Shown one piece after another: positions 43,889-55,436 of a stretch of 64,000 nucleotides of DNA (position 1 is the stretch's first letter; every line of letters starts with the position of its first letter). A program made the translations under genes and the position numbers. The DNA is from Acidimicrobiales bacterium mtb01 (GTDB lineage: Bacteria > Actinomycetota > Acidimicrobiia > Acidimicrobiales > Ilumatobacteraceae): assembly GCA_004379135.1 (NCBI GenBank), contig NBNI01000007.1, positions 297,501-361,500 on the forward strand, given 5' to 3'. Below the pieces are notes generated by a model. It saw nothing but the letters and a program-made list of their open reading frames with translations. It had not been told where the DNA came from and made no database searches.

Positions 43889-45079
43889 TCAGGTCGCATC
43901 CACCGGTCTGATCACCGGACCGGTGCGCAACTTCGGCGTGAAGAACGTCGACTTCGGCGGCATCAACAGTCCCTCATCGGCGGTGCGACGGATCTCGGCC
44001 ACCGAGACCGGCCTGATCAGGACTCCGGCGGTGACGGCGCCGCGCGCGGCGACGATGTCGGTCACGTTGCCGACGCCGTGTTGATACGCGACGTCGTGGC
44101 TCACGTCGGCCAGGGCGTGCTCGAGGCGCGCACCGTCGAGATCGCGCACGCCCTCGAACGCGGCTGGTCGGGGCACGAGGAGTTCGCCGGTCCGATCGGG
44201 GGCCACCAGGACGAGGGCACCGCGGTCGCGCATGGTCGCGGTCGCGGCCGGCGTGACCGAACCCAGGGGTTCGATGTCGAACGATCGAGCGAGGGCCGCA
44301 CGCAGATCGGCGAACGTGATGGCCGAGTAGAGGCGGTGGATCGCGTCGACGCTCAACTGCTCGGCGATGAGCTCGCCGACATAGGTCATGGTGGTGTCGA
44401 CGGTCCGGCCGGCCAGTCTCTCCTCGTCGCGGAAGGTGCGACTGATGGCGTACCGATGGTGTCCGTCGGCGATGACCACGTCGTGCGAACCGACGGCTTG
44501 GGCGATGGCGGCAACGCGTTCGGGTTCGCTCACGCGTTCGAAGGTGTGGACCACGCCGTCGAATTCGACCGACCCCATGGGTTCGCCCGGCGCGTCGAGG
44601 AGTGCGGTGAGGCCGGGTGTGAGCGACAGCCCCCACACGGGGGAGAGGTTGGCGCGGGTGGCGCGCGTGAGATCGAGCCGGTCGGTCTTGGCCTTCGGAG
44701 TGGTGCGTTCGTGGGGGAGCACTCCGCCGGCCCCCTCGTCGACCACTTCGAGGGCGCCGATCACCCCCGACGTACGACGACGGTTACCGGCTTCGTCATT
44801 GAAGTCCATGCGGTAGATGGTGAACGACGGCGAGGGGTCGAGGTGCACGACGCCACGATCGATCCAGTCGCGCAGGGTGCGGGCGGCCGCGTCGTATCGG
44901 CCGGGGCCATCCGACTCGACCGGCACGTCGACGTGCACGATGTTGTGGCGATGACGCGCCGCCAGTTCGGCCCGGTCGGCCTCGGACAGCACGTCGTACG
45001 GCGGAGCCATGACGGCCCGGAGGTCGCTCGGTGACGAGTGGTCGTAGCGGAGGGCGCGGAACGGTTCGAAACGGGGCAC
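43889..45079 (-). CDS. DUF1015 family protein
   Basis: A 396-residue protein of the DUF1015 family, known from clusters with unusual amino acid or kinase genes but without a proven reaction. Conserved blocks: FEPFRALRYD at the N-terminus, APPYDVLSEADR (residues about 25-36), LPHERTTPKAKTDRL, and IADGHHRYA near 207-215. GTG at 45079 is preferred over 45112 because it gives the family's usual start and leaves a promoter-sized gap to the divergent HAD gene. Confidence 0.85.
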   Translation of the reverse strand: MPRFEPFRALRYDHSSPSDLRAVMAPPYDVLSEADRAELAARHRHNIVHVDVPVESDGPGRYDAAARTLRDWIDRGVVHLDPSPSFTIYRMDFNDEAGNRRRTSGVIGALEVVDEGAGGVLPHERTTPKAKTDRLDLTRATRANLSPVWGLSLTPGLTALLDAPGEPMGSVEFDGVVHTFERVSEPERVAAIAQAVGSHDVVIADGHHRYAISRTFRDEERLAGRTVDTTMTYVGELIAEQLSVDAIHRLYSAITFADLRAALARSFDIEPLGSVTPAATATMRDRGALVLVAPDRTGELLVPRPAAFEGVRDLDGARLEHALADVSHDVAYQHGVGNVTDIVAARGAVTAGVLIRPVSVAEIRRTADEGLLMPPKSTFFTPKLRTGPVIRPVDAT

Positions 45080-45117
45080 CCGTACAGGCTGGCACGGAGG
45101 TGGCAGGATCACTACCC

Positions 45118-45909
45118 GTGACGCCGGTTCCGGTTCTGTGCGATCTCGATGGCGTGGTCTGGCTCGCGCATCGGCCCATTCCGGGATCGGTCGAGGCGAT
45201 CGCCGCCCTGCGAGCCCGCGGACACCGAGTCCTCTTCGTGACCAACAATTCGTCGGCCACCATCGCCGACCAGGAACGCGCGTTGTCGGACGTCGGAGTG
45301 CCGGCCGAGGGTGACGTGGTCACCTCGGCACTCGCCGGCGCTCGCCTCGTCGAAGCCGGTGAACGCGTGCTCGTGTGCGGCGGACCCGGTGTCGAAGAGG
45401 CCATCGGCGCGCGCGGGGCGATCTCGATTCCGCACGATGTCGCCGACTCGTCGGAGATCGACGCCGTGATGGTCGGATTCCATCGGCACTTCGACTACGA
45501 GATCATGCGGCGCGCGGCTGGTGCAGTTCGACGAGGTGCGCGGCTCATCGCCACCAACGACGATGCCACGTATCCGACTCCCGACGGACCCATTCCGGGT
45601 GGTGGTTCGATCGTCGCGGCCATCGCCACGGCGGCAGGTGTCGATCCGTCGATCGCCGGCAAGCCGCACGCACCGATGGCGGCGGTGGTGCGCGATCTCC
45701 TGGGAGGTCTGCCGTCCGACTCGGTGATGGTGGGGGATCGGCCGTCCACCGACGGACTCTTCGCGCGCACGCTCGGTTGCCGTTACGCGTTGGTTCGTTC
45801 GGGCGTGACGCCGATCGGCGCGAGGATCGACGATGCCGAACTCGTGGAAGTGCACGTCGACGTGGCCGACCTGGCCGCCGTCGCCCGCTGGCTGATCGAG
45901 ACCGCATGA
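45118..45909 (+). CDS. HAD hydrolase, NagD-like
   Basis: A 263-residue HAD phosphatase of the NagD/p-nitrophenylphosphatase group. Motif I is LCDLDGVVW (residues about 7-15), motif II VTNNSSAT (40-47), and motif IV with SVMVGDRPSTDG near 200-211, with GKPHAPM before it. GTG at 45118 is the first codon in a sensible context; a CAGGAT element lies about 8 nt upstream. In actinobacteria this gene commonly precedes tlyA. The stop overlaps the tlyA start as ATGA. Confidence 0.9.
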   Translation: MTPVPVLCDLDGVVWLAHRPIPGSVEAIAALRARGHRVLFVTNNSSATIADQERALSDVGVPAEGDVVTSALAGARLVEAGERVLVCGGPGVEEAIGARGAISIPHDVADSSEIDAVMVGFHRHFDYEIMRRAAGAVRRGARLIATNDDATYPTPDGPIPGGGSIVAAIATAAGVDPSIAGKPHAPMAAVVRDLLGGLPSDSVMVGDRPSTDGLFARTLGCRYALVRSGVTPIGARIDDAELVEVHVDVADLAAVARWLIETA

Positions 45910-46661
45910 CGCGCCGCCAGCGACTCGACTCCGAGTTGGTTCGGCGCGGATTGGTGACGAGCCGCACGGAGGCGTCGTCGCTCATCGACGAGCATCGCGT
46001 GCTCGTGAACGGTGCCGTCGCCGACAAGTCGTCGCGTCTCGTCGATCCGGGTGACGCGGTCGTCGTGACCGGTCCGCCGGCGCGGTTCGTGAGTCGCGGT
46101 GGCGAGAAGCTCGATCACGCGCTCGACGTCTTTGCGATCGACGTGACCGATCGAGAGGTTCTCGACGCCGGCGCGTCGACCGGCGGCTTCACCGATTGCT
46201 TGCTGCAGCGCGGCGCTCGTCGGGTGATCGCCCTCGACGTCGGGCACGGCCAACTCCATCCGCGGATTCGTCATGACGAAAGGGTCGAGGTCATCGAGCG
46301 AGTCAACGTGCGCGACATCGATCCCGAACGTTTCGGCGGACGCGTCGATCTGGTGGTGGCCGACTTGTCCTTCATCTCGCTCACCGTCGTCGCCCGTTCG
46401 TTGGTCGGTATGGCGCGCGATGGTGCCGAACTCGTGCTCCTGGTGAAACCTCAATTCGAAGTTGGTCGACGCGAAGCGAGCCGTGGTCAGGGCGTCGTCA
46501 CCGATCCCGCCCTGCATCGTCAGGCGTGCGATGCGGTGAGTGCAGCCATCGAGGAGGCCGGGGCCGAAGTGCTCGGCCTCGTCGAGTCGCCGATCACCGG
46601 GGGCGAAGGAAACAAAGAGTTCCTCCTGCACGCGAGGGTTCGTGCGAGACTGTCGGCATGA
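45906..46661 (+). CDS. tlyA: TlyA-family rRNA 2'-O-methyltransferase
   Basis: A 251-residue protein: N-terminal S4 domain (RLDSELVRRGLVTSRTEASSLIDEHRVLVNG, residues about 5-35) and a FtsJ-like methyltransferase domain with SRGGEKLDHAL, VLDAGASTGGFTDCLLQRGA (SAM-binding, 84-103) and VVADLSFISL. It methylates ribosomal RNA (C1409 of 16S and C1920 of 23S in mycobacteria). ATG at 45906 and the nadK overlap give the standard actinobacterial HAD-tlyA-nadK-recN string. Confidence 0.95.
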   Translation: MTRRQRLDSELVRRGLVTSRTEASSLIDEHRVLVNGAVADKSSRLVDPGDAVVVTGPPARFVSRGGEKLDHALDVFAIDVTDREVLDAGASTGGFTDCLLQRGARRVIALDVGHGQLHPRIRHDERVEVIERVNVRDIDPERFGGRVDLVVADLSFISLTVVARSLVGMARDGAELVLLVKPQFEVGRREASRGQGVVTDPALHRQACDAVSAAIEEAGAEVLGLVESPITGGEGNKEFLLHARVRARLSA

Positions 46662-47521
46662 GCGGCGCCGCGCACACCGTGCTCGTGGTCGGCCATGCCG
46701 ATCGGGACGAGGCCGATGGCGTGGCGAAGCGCGCGGTCGAGTGGTTGATCGAGCGTGGACATCGGGTGGTCGCGACCGGCGACGATCGTGCACACCTTGG
46801 TCTGGCGAGCCAGCAAGTCGGCGATCTCGTCGACATCTCGACCGTGACCCTGGCGCTCAGCATCGGAGGCGACGGCACCATCCTGCGCACGGTCAAGTTG
46901 ATCGGTGGTCGCGACGTGCCCGTCCTCGGCGTCAACGTGGGTCTGCTGGGCTACCTCTCGGAGGTCGAACCGCCGGCCATCATCGCCGCCCTCGATGACG
47001 TGATGGCCGGGCGCCATTCGCTCGAGTCGCGAACGGTGATCGACGTGGAGGTGCATCGGGCCGGTGCGGTCGAGAATCATCGCGCACTCAACGAAGCATC
47101 GCTCGAGAAGCTCACGGCGGGGCACACCGTGCGACTGGCCGTCGACATCGACGGTGCACCCTTCACCACCTATCAGGCCGACGGTCTGATCGTGGCCACG
47201 CCCACCGGATCGACCGCCTACTCGTTGTCCGCGCGCGGTCCGATCGTGTCGCCGCTCCTGCGAGCGGTTCTCGTCACACCACTGTCACCGCACATGCTGT
47301 TCGACCGCTCCCTCGTTCTCGGCCCCGACGAAGCCGTCGTCGTCAGCGTGACCGGTTCGCGTCCGGTCGGTCTCGCCGTCGACGGCGAATTCCTCGGAGA
47401 ACTCCGTCCGGGCGATCGGATCGTCTGCCGTGAATCGAAACAGCCCGCGGTGTTCGTGCGTCTGCACGCCCGCCGTTTCCACCAGATCCTGAAGACCAAG
47501 TTCGGCCTGGCCGACCGCTGA
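46658..47521 (+). CDS. nadK: NAD kinase
   Basis: A 287-residue ATP/polyphosphate-type NAD kinase. It has the GGDGT motif (SIGGDGTILRTV, residues about 68-79), the NEA motif (ALNEASLEK near 146) and the glycine-rich ATPTGSTAYSLSARGP block near 183-198. It makes NADP. ATG at 46658 overlaps tlyA as ATGA, and recN follows by 2 bp. Confidence 0.96.
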   Translation: MSGAAHTVLVVGHADRDEADGVAKRAVEWLIERGHRVVATGDDRAHLGLASQQVGDLVDISTVTLALSIGGDGTILRTVKLIGGRDVPVLGVNVGLLGYLSEVEPPAIIAALDDVMAGRHSLESRTVIDVEVHRAGAVENHRALNEASLEKLTAGHTVRLAVDIDGAPFTTYQADGLIVATPTGSTAYSLSARGPIVSPLLRAVLVTPLSPHMLFDRSLVLGPDEAVVVSVTGSRPVGLAVDGEFLGELRPGDRIVCRESKQPAVFVRLHARRFHQILKTKFGLADR

Positions 47522-47523
47522 CC

Positions 47524-49125
47524 GTGCTGGCCGAACTGCACATCGAAGATCTCGGTGTGATCGACCGCCTCGATCTCGTGATCGGTGCCGGTCTGGTCGC
47601 GGTCACCGGCGAGACCGGCGCGGGCAAGACGATGATCGTGGAGGCACTGGAGTTGCTGGTGGGCGGCCGGGCCGACACCGGTTGCGTGCGTCCGGGGGCT
47701 GCCGAGGCCCGTGTCGAAGGTCGTTTCGTGGCGGGCGACGACGAATGGGTCCTGGCCCGGGTGATCCCCACCGACGGCCGCAGTCGGGCCTACGTGAACG
47801 GTCGTTTGGCCACGGTCGCGCAGTTGGCCGAGATCGGAAGCCAGTTGGTCGACATCCACGGCCAGCACGCGCACCAAGGTCTGCTCACCACCGCGGTGCA
47901 GAGAGCCGCCCTCGACGCGTTCGCCGGCACCGATCTCGCACCGTTGCGCGCCGCGCGCGCCCGGCTCACCGAGATCGATGCGGCCATGGCATCGCTCGGT
48001 GGAGACCAGCGCGCACGAGCACGCGAGATCGATCTGCTCCGCTTCCAAGTGGACGAGATCGACAGTGTCGGCATCTCGTCGCCCGACGAGGACGCGCAAT
48101 GCGTAAGAGAAGAAGACGTCCTCGCCGACGCGTCGGCGCATCGCGAGGCGGCCGAGTCGGCTCACGAGCTGCTCACCGGCGATGGTGCGGCGATCGATCG
48201 CGTGGCGGCCGCGCTCGGAGTGCTCGGTTCGCGATCCCCTTTCGCCGAACTCGCGGCGCGTCTGCGCGGAGCCTCGGCGGAGTTGTCCGATATCGCACGC
48301 GACGTCCGTTCCATCGGGGAGGACTGCCTCGACGATCCCGAGCGACTCGAGCAATTGCGTCGGCGGCGACAGGTGCTTCGCGACCTGCGCCGCAAATACG
48401 GCGATACGTTGGCCGACGTTCTGGCGTACGGCGACGAGAGCCGCGCGCGCCTGGCCGAACTCGAGTCGTACGAGACTCGTGTGGCCGAACTGGCTTCCGA
48501 CCGTCAGCAGGCCGAGAAAGCCGAGCGATCGGCGGCCAAGAAGGTGGCGGCCACCCGCCGGGCCGCGGCGTCCCGCCTGGCCGACGCGGTCACGGCGCAC
48601 CTCGGCGACCTGGCGCTGCCCAAAGCGTCGATCGCGGTCGATGTGCGGGGTGACGATCCCGGCGACGAGGTCGTGTTCGAATTCGTGGCCAATCCGGGTC
48701 TGCCCCCGGGTCCGCTGGCCAAGATCGCGTCCGGCGGAGAACTCGCACGGGTGATGCTGGCCCTTCGTCTCGTGCTCACCGCCGGACCGCCCATCCTCGT
48801 GTTCGACGAAGTGGACGCCGGGATCGGCGGGCGAGCCGCCGCGGCGGTGGCCGAAGCACTGGCTCGGCTCGGACATGCGCATCAGGTACTGGTCGTGACC
48901 CACCTGGCGCAGGTGGCGGCCGCAGCCGATCGCCACGTGGTGATCGAGAAGGACTTCGTGTCGCGCCGAGGAGCCGAATCCACCGTGGCCCGGGCTCGGA
49001 TGGTGGATGGTGCCGACCGGGTCGACGAGGTGGCCCGGATGCTCTCGGGGCAGCCTGACAGCACGGCCGCCCGCCGTCACGCCCAGGAACTCCTGACCGC
49101 GGCCAAGAAGTCACGTTCGTCCTGA
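47524..49125 (+). CDS. recN: DNA repair protein RecN
   Basis: A 533-residue SMC-like ATPase. The Walker A motif is in GETGAGKTMIVEAL (residues about 30-43), a central coiled coil spans about 140-390, the signature is KIASGGELARVMLAL near 401, and the Walker B is ILVFDEVDAGIGG near 423. It acts in double-strand break repair. GTG at 47524. Length is close to the family norm. Confidence 0.95.
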   Translation: MLAELHIEDLGVIDRLDLVIGAGLVAVTGETGAGKTMIVEALELLVGGRADTGCVRPGAAEARVEGRFVAGDDEWVLARVIPTDGRSRAYVNGRLATVAQLAEIGSQLVDIHGQHAHQGLLTTAVQRAALDAFAGTDLAPLRAARARLTEIDAAMASLGGDQRARAREIDLLRFQVDEIDSVGISSPDEDAQCVREEDVLADASAHREAAESAHELLTGDGAAIDRVAAALGVLGSRSPFAELAARLRGASAELSDIARDVRSIGEDCLDDPERLEQLRRRRQVLRDLRRKYGDTLADVLAYGDESRARLAELESYETRVAELASDRQQAEKAERSAAKKVAATRRAAASRLADAVTAHLGDLALPKASIAVDVRGDDPGDEVVFEFVANPGLPPGPLAKIASGGELARVMLALRLVLTAGPPILVFDEVDAGIGGRAAAAVAEALARLGHAHQVLVVTHLAQVAAAADRHVVIEKDFVSRRGAESTVARARMVDGADRVDEVARMLSGQPDSTAARRHAQELLTAAKKSRSS

Positions 49126-49133
49126 TCAGGGCG

Positions 49134-49155
49134 CCGGGGAGTGTCGTCTCCCCGG
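49134..49155 (+). terminator. Hairpin after recN, probable terminator
   Basis: CCGGGGAG (49134-49141) pairs perfectly with CTCCCCGG (49148-49155) around a 6-nt loop, 8 bp after the recN stop. It has no T-run, but lies just before the pyrG promoter. Confidence 0.65.
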
Positions 49156-49167
49156 GCCCGGTGCGGG

Positions 49168-51396
<2,229 letters not shown>

Positions 51397-51400
<4 letters not shown>

Positions 51401-52326
51401 CGCGCTCCGAGCTTCCGATCGATGTGGAGGAGTACTTGTCGTGGCTGGTCGCCGAACGCGGCCGCTCGGCCAACACGATCGCCGCCTACCGCCGTGATCT
51501 CGCGGGCTACTGCGCTTGGCTCCGTGCGAAGAAGAAGTCGGTACTCGACGTCAAGTCGGCCGACATCGACGCGTTCGTCACCGAGCGTCGGTCGGCCGCG
51601 GCCGCGTCGAGCGTGGCTCGCCAATTGGCCGCGGTGCGGAACTTCCATCGGTTCCTCGTCGCCGAGAACCGACGTCGCGACGATCCGACCGCCGATCTCG
51701 ACGGTGTGCGGGTGCCGGCCGGTATTCCGAAGCCCTTGAGCGAGGACGACGTGACCCGCTTGATCGGCGCCGTGGTGGGGGACGACGCGGTGGCCCGTCG
51801 CGATCGGGCGTTGCTCGAATTCCTGTACGCGACGGGAGCCCGAATCTCGGAGGCGTGTGGCTTGTCGCTCGGTGATCTCGATCTCGAGTCGGGTCTCGTG
51901 CGTCTGTACGGAAAGGGATCGAAGGAGCGGCTGGTGCCGGTCGGATCGTGTGCTCGCCAGGCGCTCGAACACTGGCTGAACGGTGGTCGACCCGACCTCG
52001 TTCCCCCTCGATGGAAGCGACGGGGGGATGCCGAGGCGGTGTTCCTCGACCGGCGCGGTGGTCGACTGTCGCGGCAGGCCGCCTGGGCGGCGGTGACCCG
52101 ACACGGTGAACGCGCCGGACTGGCCGGTCACCTGTCGCCGCATGTGCTTCGGCATTCGTGCGCGACCCACATGCTGGATCATGGAGCCGATCTGCGCATC
52201 GTCCAGGAGATGCTCGGACACGCCTCCATCTCGACCACGCAGGTGTACACGAAGGTCTCGCAGGAGCGAATCTTCGAGCAGTACCGCTCCGCCCATCCGC
52301 GGGCACGCGTCGGACGCGGGGAGTGA
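51397..52326 (+). CDS. xerD: Tyrosine recombinase XerD/XerC
   Basis: A 309-residue tyrosine recombinase. N-terminal SAM-like domain (YLSWLVAERGRSANTIAAYRRDL, in part, residues about 9-31), then catalytic Arg in YATGARISEACGL (near 146-158), Lys in YGKGSKERLVPV, the HVLRHSCATHML block (near 249-260), GHASISTTQVYTKV with the nucleophilic Tyr (near 272-285). It resolves chromosome dimers at dif. Its place in the pyrG-nudix string shows it is the housekeeping copy, not a phage integrase. Confidence 0.93.
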
Positions 52327-52763
52327 TCGTCGTGTTCCATCTGGTCAAGCGATTTGCGGGTTCGATCTCGGGATCGGCTCCCTCCGTGCGCGACGAACTG
52401 TGGGCCGAATCCTTCCTTCTGGACGGTGAACTCGTGCTGTGGCGGCGGCTCGGCAATGTCGATCGCCGGCACGCGATCCAAGTGGCACGGCGATTCGCCG
52501 TCATGGGTTCGTGGTCGCGCGACGAGATGGCGGCGGCCTTGCTCCATGACATCGGAAAAACTTTTTCTCGGTTGTCGACCCTCGAGCGAGTGGGCGCGAC
52601 TCTCCTTGGTGGGCGCACCGCGCGTTGGCGCGACTACCACGATCACGAACGGATCGGCCTCGAGTTGTGCCGGGTCGCCGGATCATCGTCGGCGACCCTC
52701 GCGATGTTGAGCGGTGACGAGAGCCTCGCACTCTCGGCGCTGCATCGCGCCGACCGGATCTGA
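52323..52763 (+). CDS. HD-domain protein
   Basis: A 146-residue protein with a metal-binding HD motif (AALLHDIGKTFSRL, residues about 73-86) and a preceding RRHAIQVARRF helix; a later DYHDHERIGLEL provides another histidine pair. It is likely a small phosphohydrolase. GTG at 52323 overlaps xerD; an in-frame GTG nine bases downstream is an alternative. The stop codon lies in the loop of a terminator hairpin. Confidence 0.75.
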   Translation: MIVVFHLVKRFAGSISGSAPSVRDELWAESFLLDGELVLWRRLGNVDRRHAIQVARRFAVMGSWSRDEMAAALLHDIGKTFSRLSTLERVGATLLGGRTARWRDYHDHERIGLELCRVAGSSSATLAMLSGDESLALSALHRADRI

Positions 52764-52772
52764 CCCGGTCGG
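52750..52772 (+). terminator. Terminator hairpin around the HD-gene stop codon
   Basis: CCGACCGG (52750-52757) and CCGGTCGG (52765-52772) form a perfect 8-bp stem with a 7-nt loop that contains the TGA stop. It separates the pyrG-xerD group from the sortase gene. Confidence 0.7.
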
Positions 52773-52787
52773 ACTAGTCTTCCAACG

Positions 52788-54356
52788 ATGAAGAAGCGGG
52801 TGTGGTCGATCGTCGTCGCCGTGCTGGCCACGTCGATCTGGTCGCCCTCGCCGTCGACGCCGCGGGCGATCGCGGCGGTGATGACTTCGGCTTTCGATGC
52901 CGTCGTGCCCGCGCGTGTGGCGAACCTCATCGGCGCTCAGCGACTGCCGGCGAATGGAAATCGCTCGGTGGTGATCGCCGGTGCGTCCGGAGTGCCGGTT
53001 GGCGCGAGTGCGGTCACGATCACCGTGATGGCGGCATCGTCCACAGTCGGAGACCTGCGTGTCTGGCCGTCGGGATCCACGATGCCGCTGGCGCCCGCGA
53101 TGACACTCACGCCGGGTGGTCCGCTGTCGCAGACGATGACGGTGCCGCTTGGTTCGTCGGGCCGGATCGATCTGCGCTCGTCGGTTGCCGCCGACGTGTT
53201 CGTCGACGTCAACGGCTACTACGCGCCGGCCGCCGCGGCCACCCGTGGTCGTTTCGTCCCGGCGACATCGGTGGTCAGTGCGACGGCAACGACGGCGGCG
53301 GGAGGAACGGCCAGTTTCGATCTGTCGTCGGCGGTGCCATCCGATGTCGAAGCGGTCGTCGTCACGGCGCGGGCTCGTGGAGGCGTCGGAACGTGGTCGG
53401 TGGCTGGATTGCCGGTGTTGTCGGTGCGTTTCGCCGAGACCGCCGTCAACCGGGTGATCGTACCCGGGCTCACGGTCGACTTCGTGTCGTCGGCCGGAGG
53501 TGAGATCAGCGTCGACGTGCTCGGTTGGTACACGGGCGCGACGGCACCGTCGTCATCCGATGGTTTGTTCGTGAGCGCCCTCGCGCAGCGGTTGTACGAC
53601 ACGACCGGATCGATCAATCCGCTCGGGTCCGGCGTCGCCCTGCATGCGGGTTGGACAGCCGAGTTGTCGTTCGCTCTGGCCGGCGCCGGCGCGGTTCTCG
53701 TCAACGCGTTCGTGTCGAGTGCACACGGGCCGGGCGATGTTGTCGTCTTCCCGGGTCGTCGCGATCGCGGAGTTTCTCCTTCTCTCGTCGCATCGCGAGC
53801 GGGCCAGGCCATGAGCGGTCAATTGCCGGTGGCGCTGTCGTCGCGGGCCGTGTCGGTCTGGTCGGGGGGCGGCGCCGAGGTGGCGGTCGACCTCGTTGGC
53901 TGGTTCACCGGTTCGCCGGTGGCTGCGACGAACGGCACGCCCGTCAACCCGCTTCCCGCCGGCGACACCTTCCCCGGTCAGATTTGGATCCCCGACATCA
54001 AGTTGCGCTCGACCGTGCGCGAGAACGTCGACTTCGTCGACGTCGATCCGGTGCACATCCCCGAGTCGCGTTCTCCCAACCAGCCGGGCAACGTCGCGAT
54101 CTTCGGCCACCGCACGTCGCATGGTCGCGAATTCCGGAACATCAACCGTCTGAAGCGTGGCTCGCAGATCGTGGTCACCACGAACGGACGCAACTACACG
54201 TATAGCGTCACGTCGGTCGGCGTGCTGAAGCCCGATGATCCGGCGTTGTGGGCGTCGGCTTCCAACGATCAGACGCTCACGTTGGTTGCCTGTCATCCAC
54301 CGGGAAGCGTTCGCTTCCGCATCGTCGCCTTCGCCCGGCTGGTGAGCGTCGCCTGA
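52788..54356 (+). CDS. Exported protein with repeated beta domains and a C-terminal class E-type sortase
   Basis: A 522-residue exported protein. Signal peptide to about residue 30. Residues about 35-390 hold repeated units ending in a D-V/L-x-G-Y/W-Y/F pattern (VFVDVNGYYAP, ISVDVLGWYTG, VAVDLVGWFTG). Residues about 395-522 are a sortase: IWIPDIKLRSTV, catalytic His in IFGHRTSHG, Cys in LTLVACHPPGS, and Arg in RFRIV. The spacing matches class E sortases of actinobacteria. A -10-like TAGTCT lies 7 nt before ATG at 52788, so it may be leaderless. A sortase fused behind several hundred residues of beta repeats is unusual. Confidence 0.85.
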   Translation: MKKRVWSIVVAVLATSIWSPSPSTPRAIAAVMTSAFDAVVPARVANLIGAQRLPANGNRSVVIAGASGVPVGASAVTITVMAASSTVGDLRVWPSGSTMPLAPAMTLTPGGPLSQTMTVPLGSSGRIDLRSSVAADVFVDVNGYYAPAAAATRGRFVPATSVVSATATTAAGGTASFDLSSAVPSDVEAVVVTARARGGVGTWSVAGLPVLSVRFAETAVNRVIVPGLTVDFVSSAGGEISVDVLGWYTGATAPSSSDGLFVSALAQRLYDTTGSINPLGSGVALHAGWTAELSFALAGAGAVLVNAFVSSAHGPGDVVVFPGRRDRGVSPSLVASRAGQAMSGQLPVALSSRAVSVWSGGGAEVAVDLVGWFTGSPVAATNGTPVNPLPAGDTFPGQIWIPDIKLRSTVRENVDFVDVDPVHIPESRSPNQPGNVAIFGHRTSHGREFRNINRLKRGSQIVVTTNGRNYTYSVTSVGVLKPDDPALWASASNDQTLTLVACHPPGSVRFRIVAFARLVSVA

Positions 54357-54365
54357 GATGGGTCG

Positions 54366-55355
54366 CTAGGCGGGCGGCAGGATGCCGATGTTGTCGTACG
54401 CGCGGGCGAGGGTGCGCGAGGCGACCGCGCGCGCCTTGTCGGCTCCGACCCGGAGTAGACGAGCGAGTTCGGCGCGATCGGCGAGCAACTCCCGGTAGCG
54501 ATCCTGGATGGGTCCGAGCACGGCGACCACGGCCTCTCCGGTGTCGTTCTTGAGGGGTCCGTACTGCGTGTAATCGGCGGCGACCGCGTCGGGGGTGCGG
54601 CCGGTACAGGCGGCGAGGATCTCGAGGAGATTCGAAACTCCGGGCTTGGTGGCGCGATCGAACCGGACCTCGGACTCCGAGTCGGTGACGGCCCGCTTGA
54701 ACTTCTTCATGATCGCCGCCGGATCGTCGTCGAGGTACACGATGCCAGCGTCCGAACTCGACGATTTCGACATCTTGCTGGTGGGGTCCTGCAGGTCGGT
54801 CACCTTGGCGCCGGCCTTGGGCGTGACGACCTTGGGCAGTGTGAACGTGGGGCCGAACCGATGGTTGAAGCGTTCGGCGATGTCGCGCGTGATCTCGATG
54901 TGCTGACGCTGATCCTCGCCGACCGGAACCTCGTCGGCGTCGTACAACAAGATGTCGGCGGCCTGCAGAGCGGGATACGTGAACAATCCAGCCGACACGA
55001 AGTCGGCCTCGCGTTTCGCGGCCTTGTCCTTGAACTGCGTCATGCGACTGAGTTCGCCGTACGACACCGTGCACTCCATGATCCAGCCCAACTGCGGATG
55101 TTCGGGCACGTGGCTCTGGACGAAGACCGTGGCCGCGTCGGGGTCGAGCCCGACGGCGAAGAGGGTGGCGGCCAGTTCGAGCGTGTTGCGACCGAGCACA
55201 CCGGGCGTATCGGTGACCGTCAGCGCGTGCAGATCGACGATGCCGTGGAAGGCGTCGCATTCGTGCTGGCCGGTGACCCAGTTGCGCAGCGCTCCGAGGT
55301 AGTTGCCGAGGTGAACGTTGCCCGTCGGCTGGATGCAGGACAGGACGCGGGGCAC
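54366..55355 (-). CDS. trpS: Tryptophanyl-tRNA synthetase
   Basis: A 329-residue class I synthetase. The HIGH-like signature is TGNVHLGNYLG (residues 11-21), the KMSKS loop is SKMSKSSSSDAG near 195, and VPVGEDQRQHIEITRDIA and GLFTYPALQAADILLY are typical. The start is GTG at 55355 with a -10-like TAGCCT (minus strand) 6 nt upstream. It is convergent with the sortase gene and divergent from scpA. Confidence 0.96.
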   Translation of the reverse strand: MPRVLSCIQPTGNVHLGNYLGALRNWVTGQHECDAFHGIVDLHALTVTDTPGVLGRNTLELAATLFAVGLDPDAATVFVQSHVPEHPQLGWIMECTVSYGELSRMTQFKDKAAKREADFVSAGLFTYPALQAADILLYDADEVPVGEDQRQHIEITRDIAERFNHRFGPTFTLPKVVTPKAGAKVTDLQDPTSKMSKSSSSDAGIVYLDDDPAAIMKKFKRAVTDSESEVRFDRATKPGVSNLLEILAACTGRTPDAVAADYTQYGPLKNDTGEAVVAVLGPIQDRYRELLADRAELARLLRVGADKARAVASRTLARAYDNIGILPPA

Positions 55356-55436
55356 CTGCTCAGGCTAATTGGCGAGGGTTGGTCGAGTCGGGTGTTTATC
55401 GGTCCCGGGAACCCCGGGCGGATTAGCCTCGGGTCG

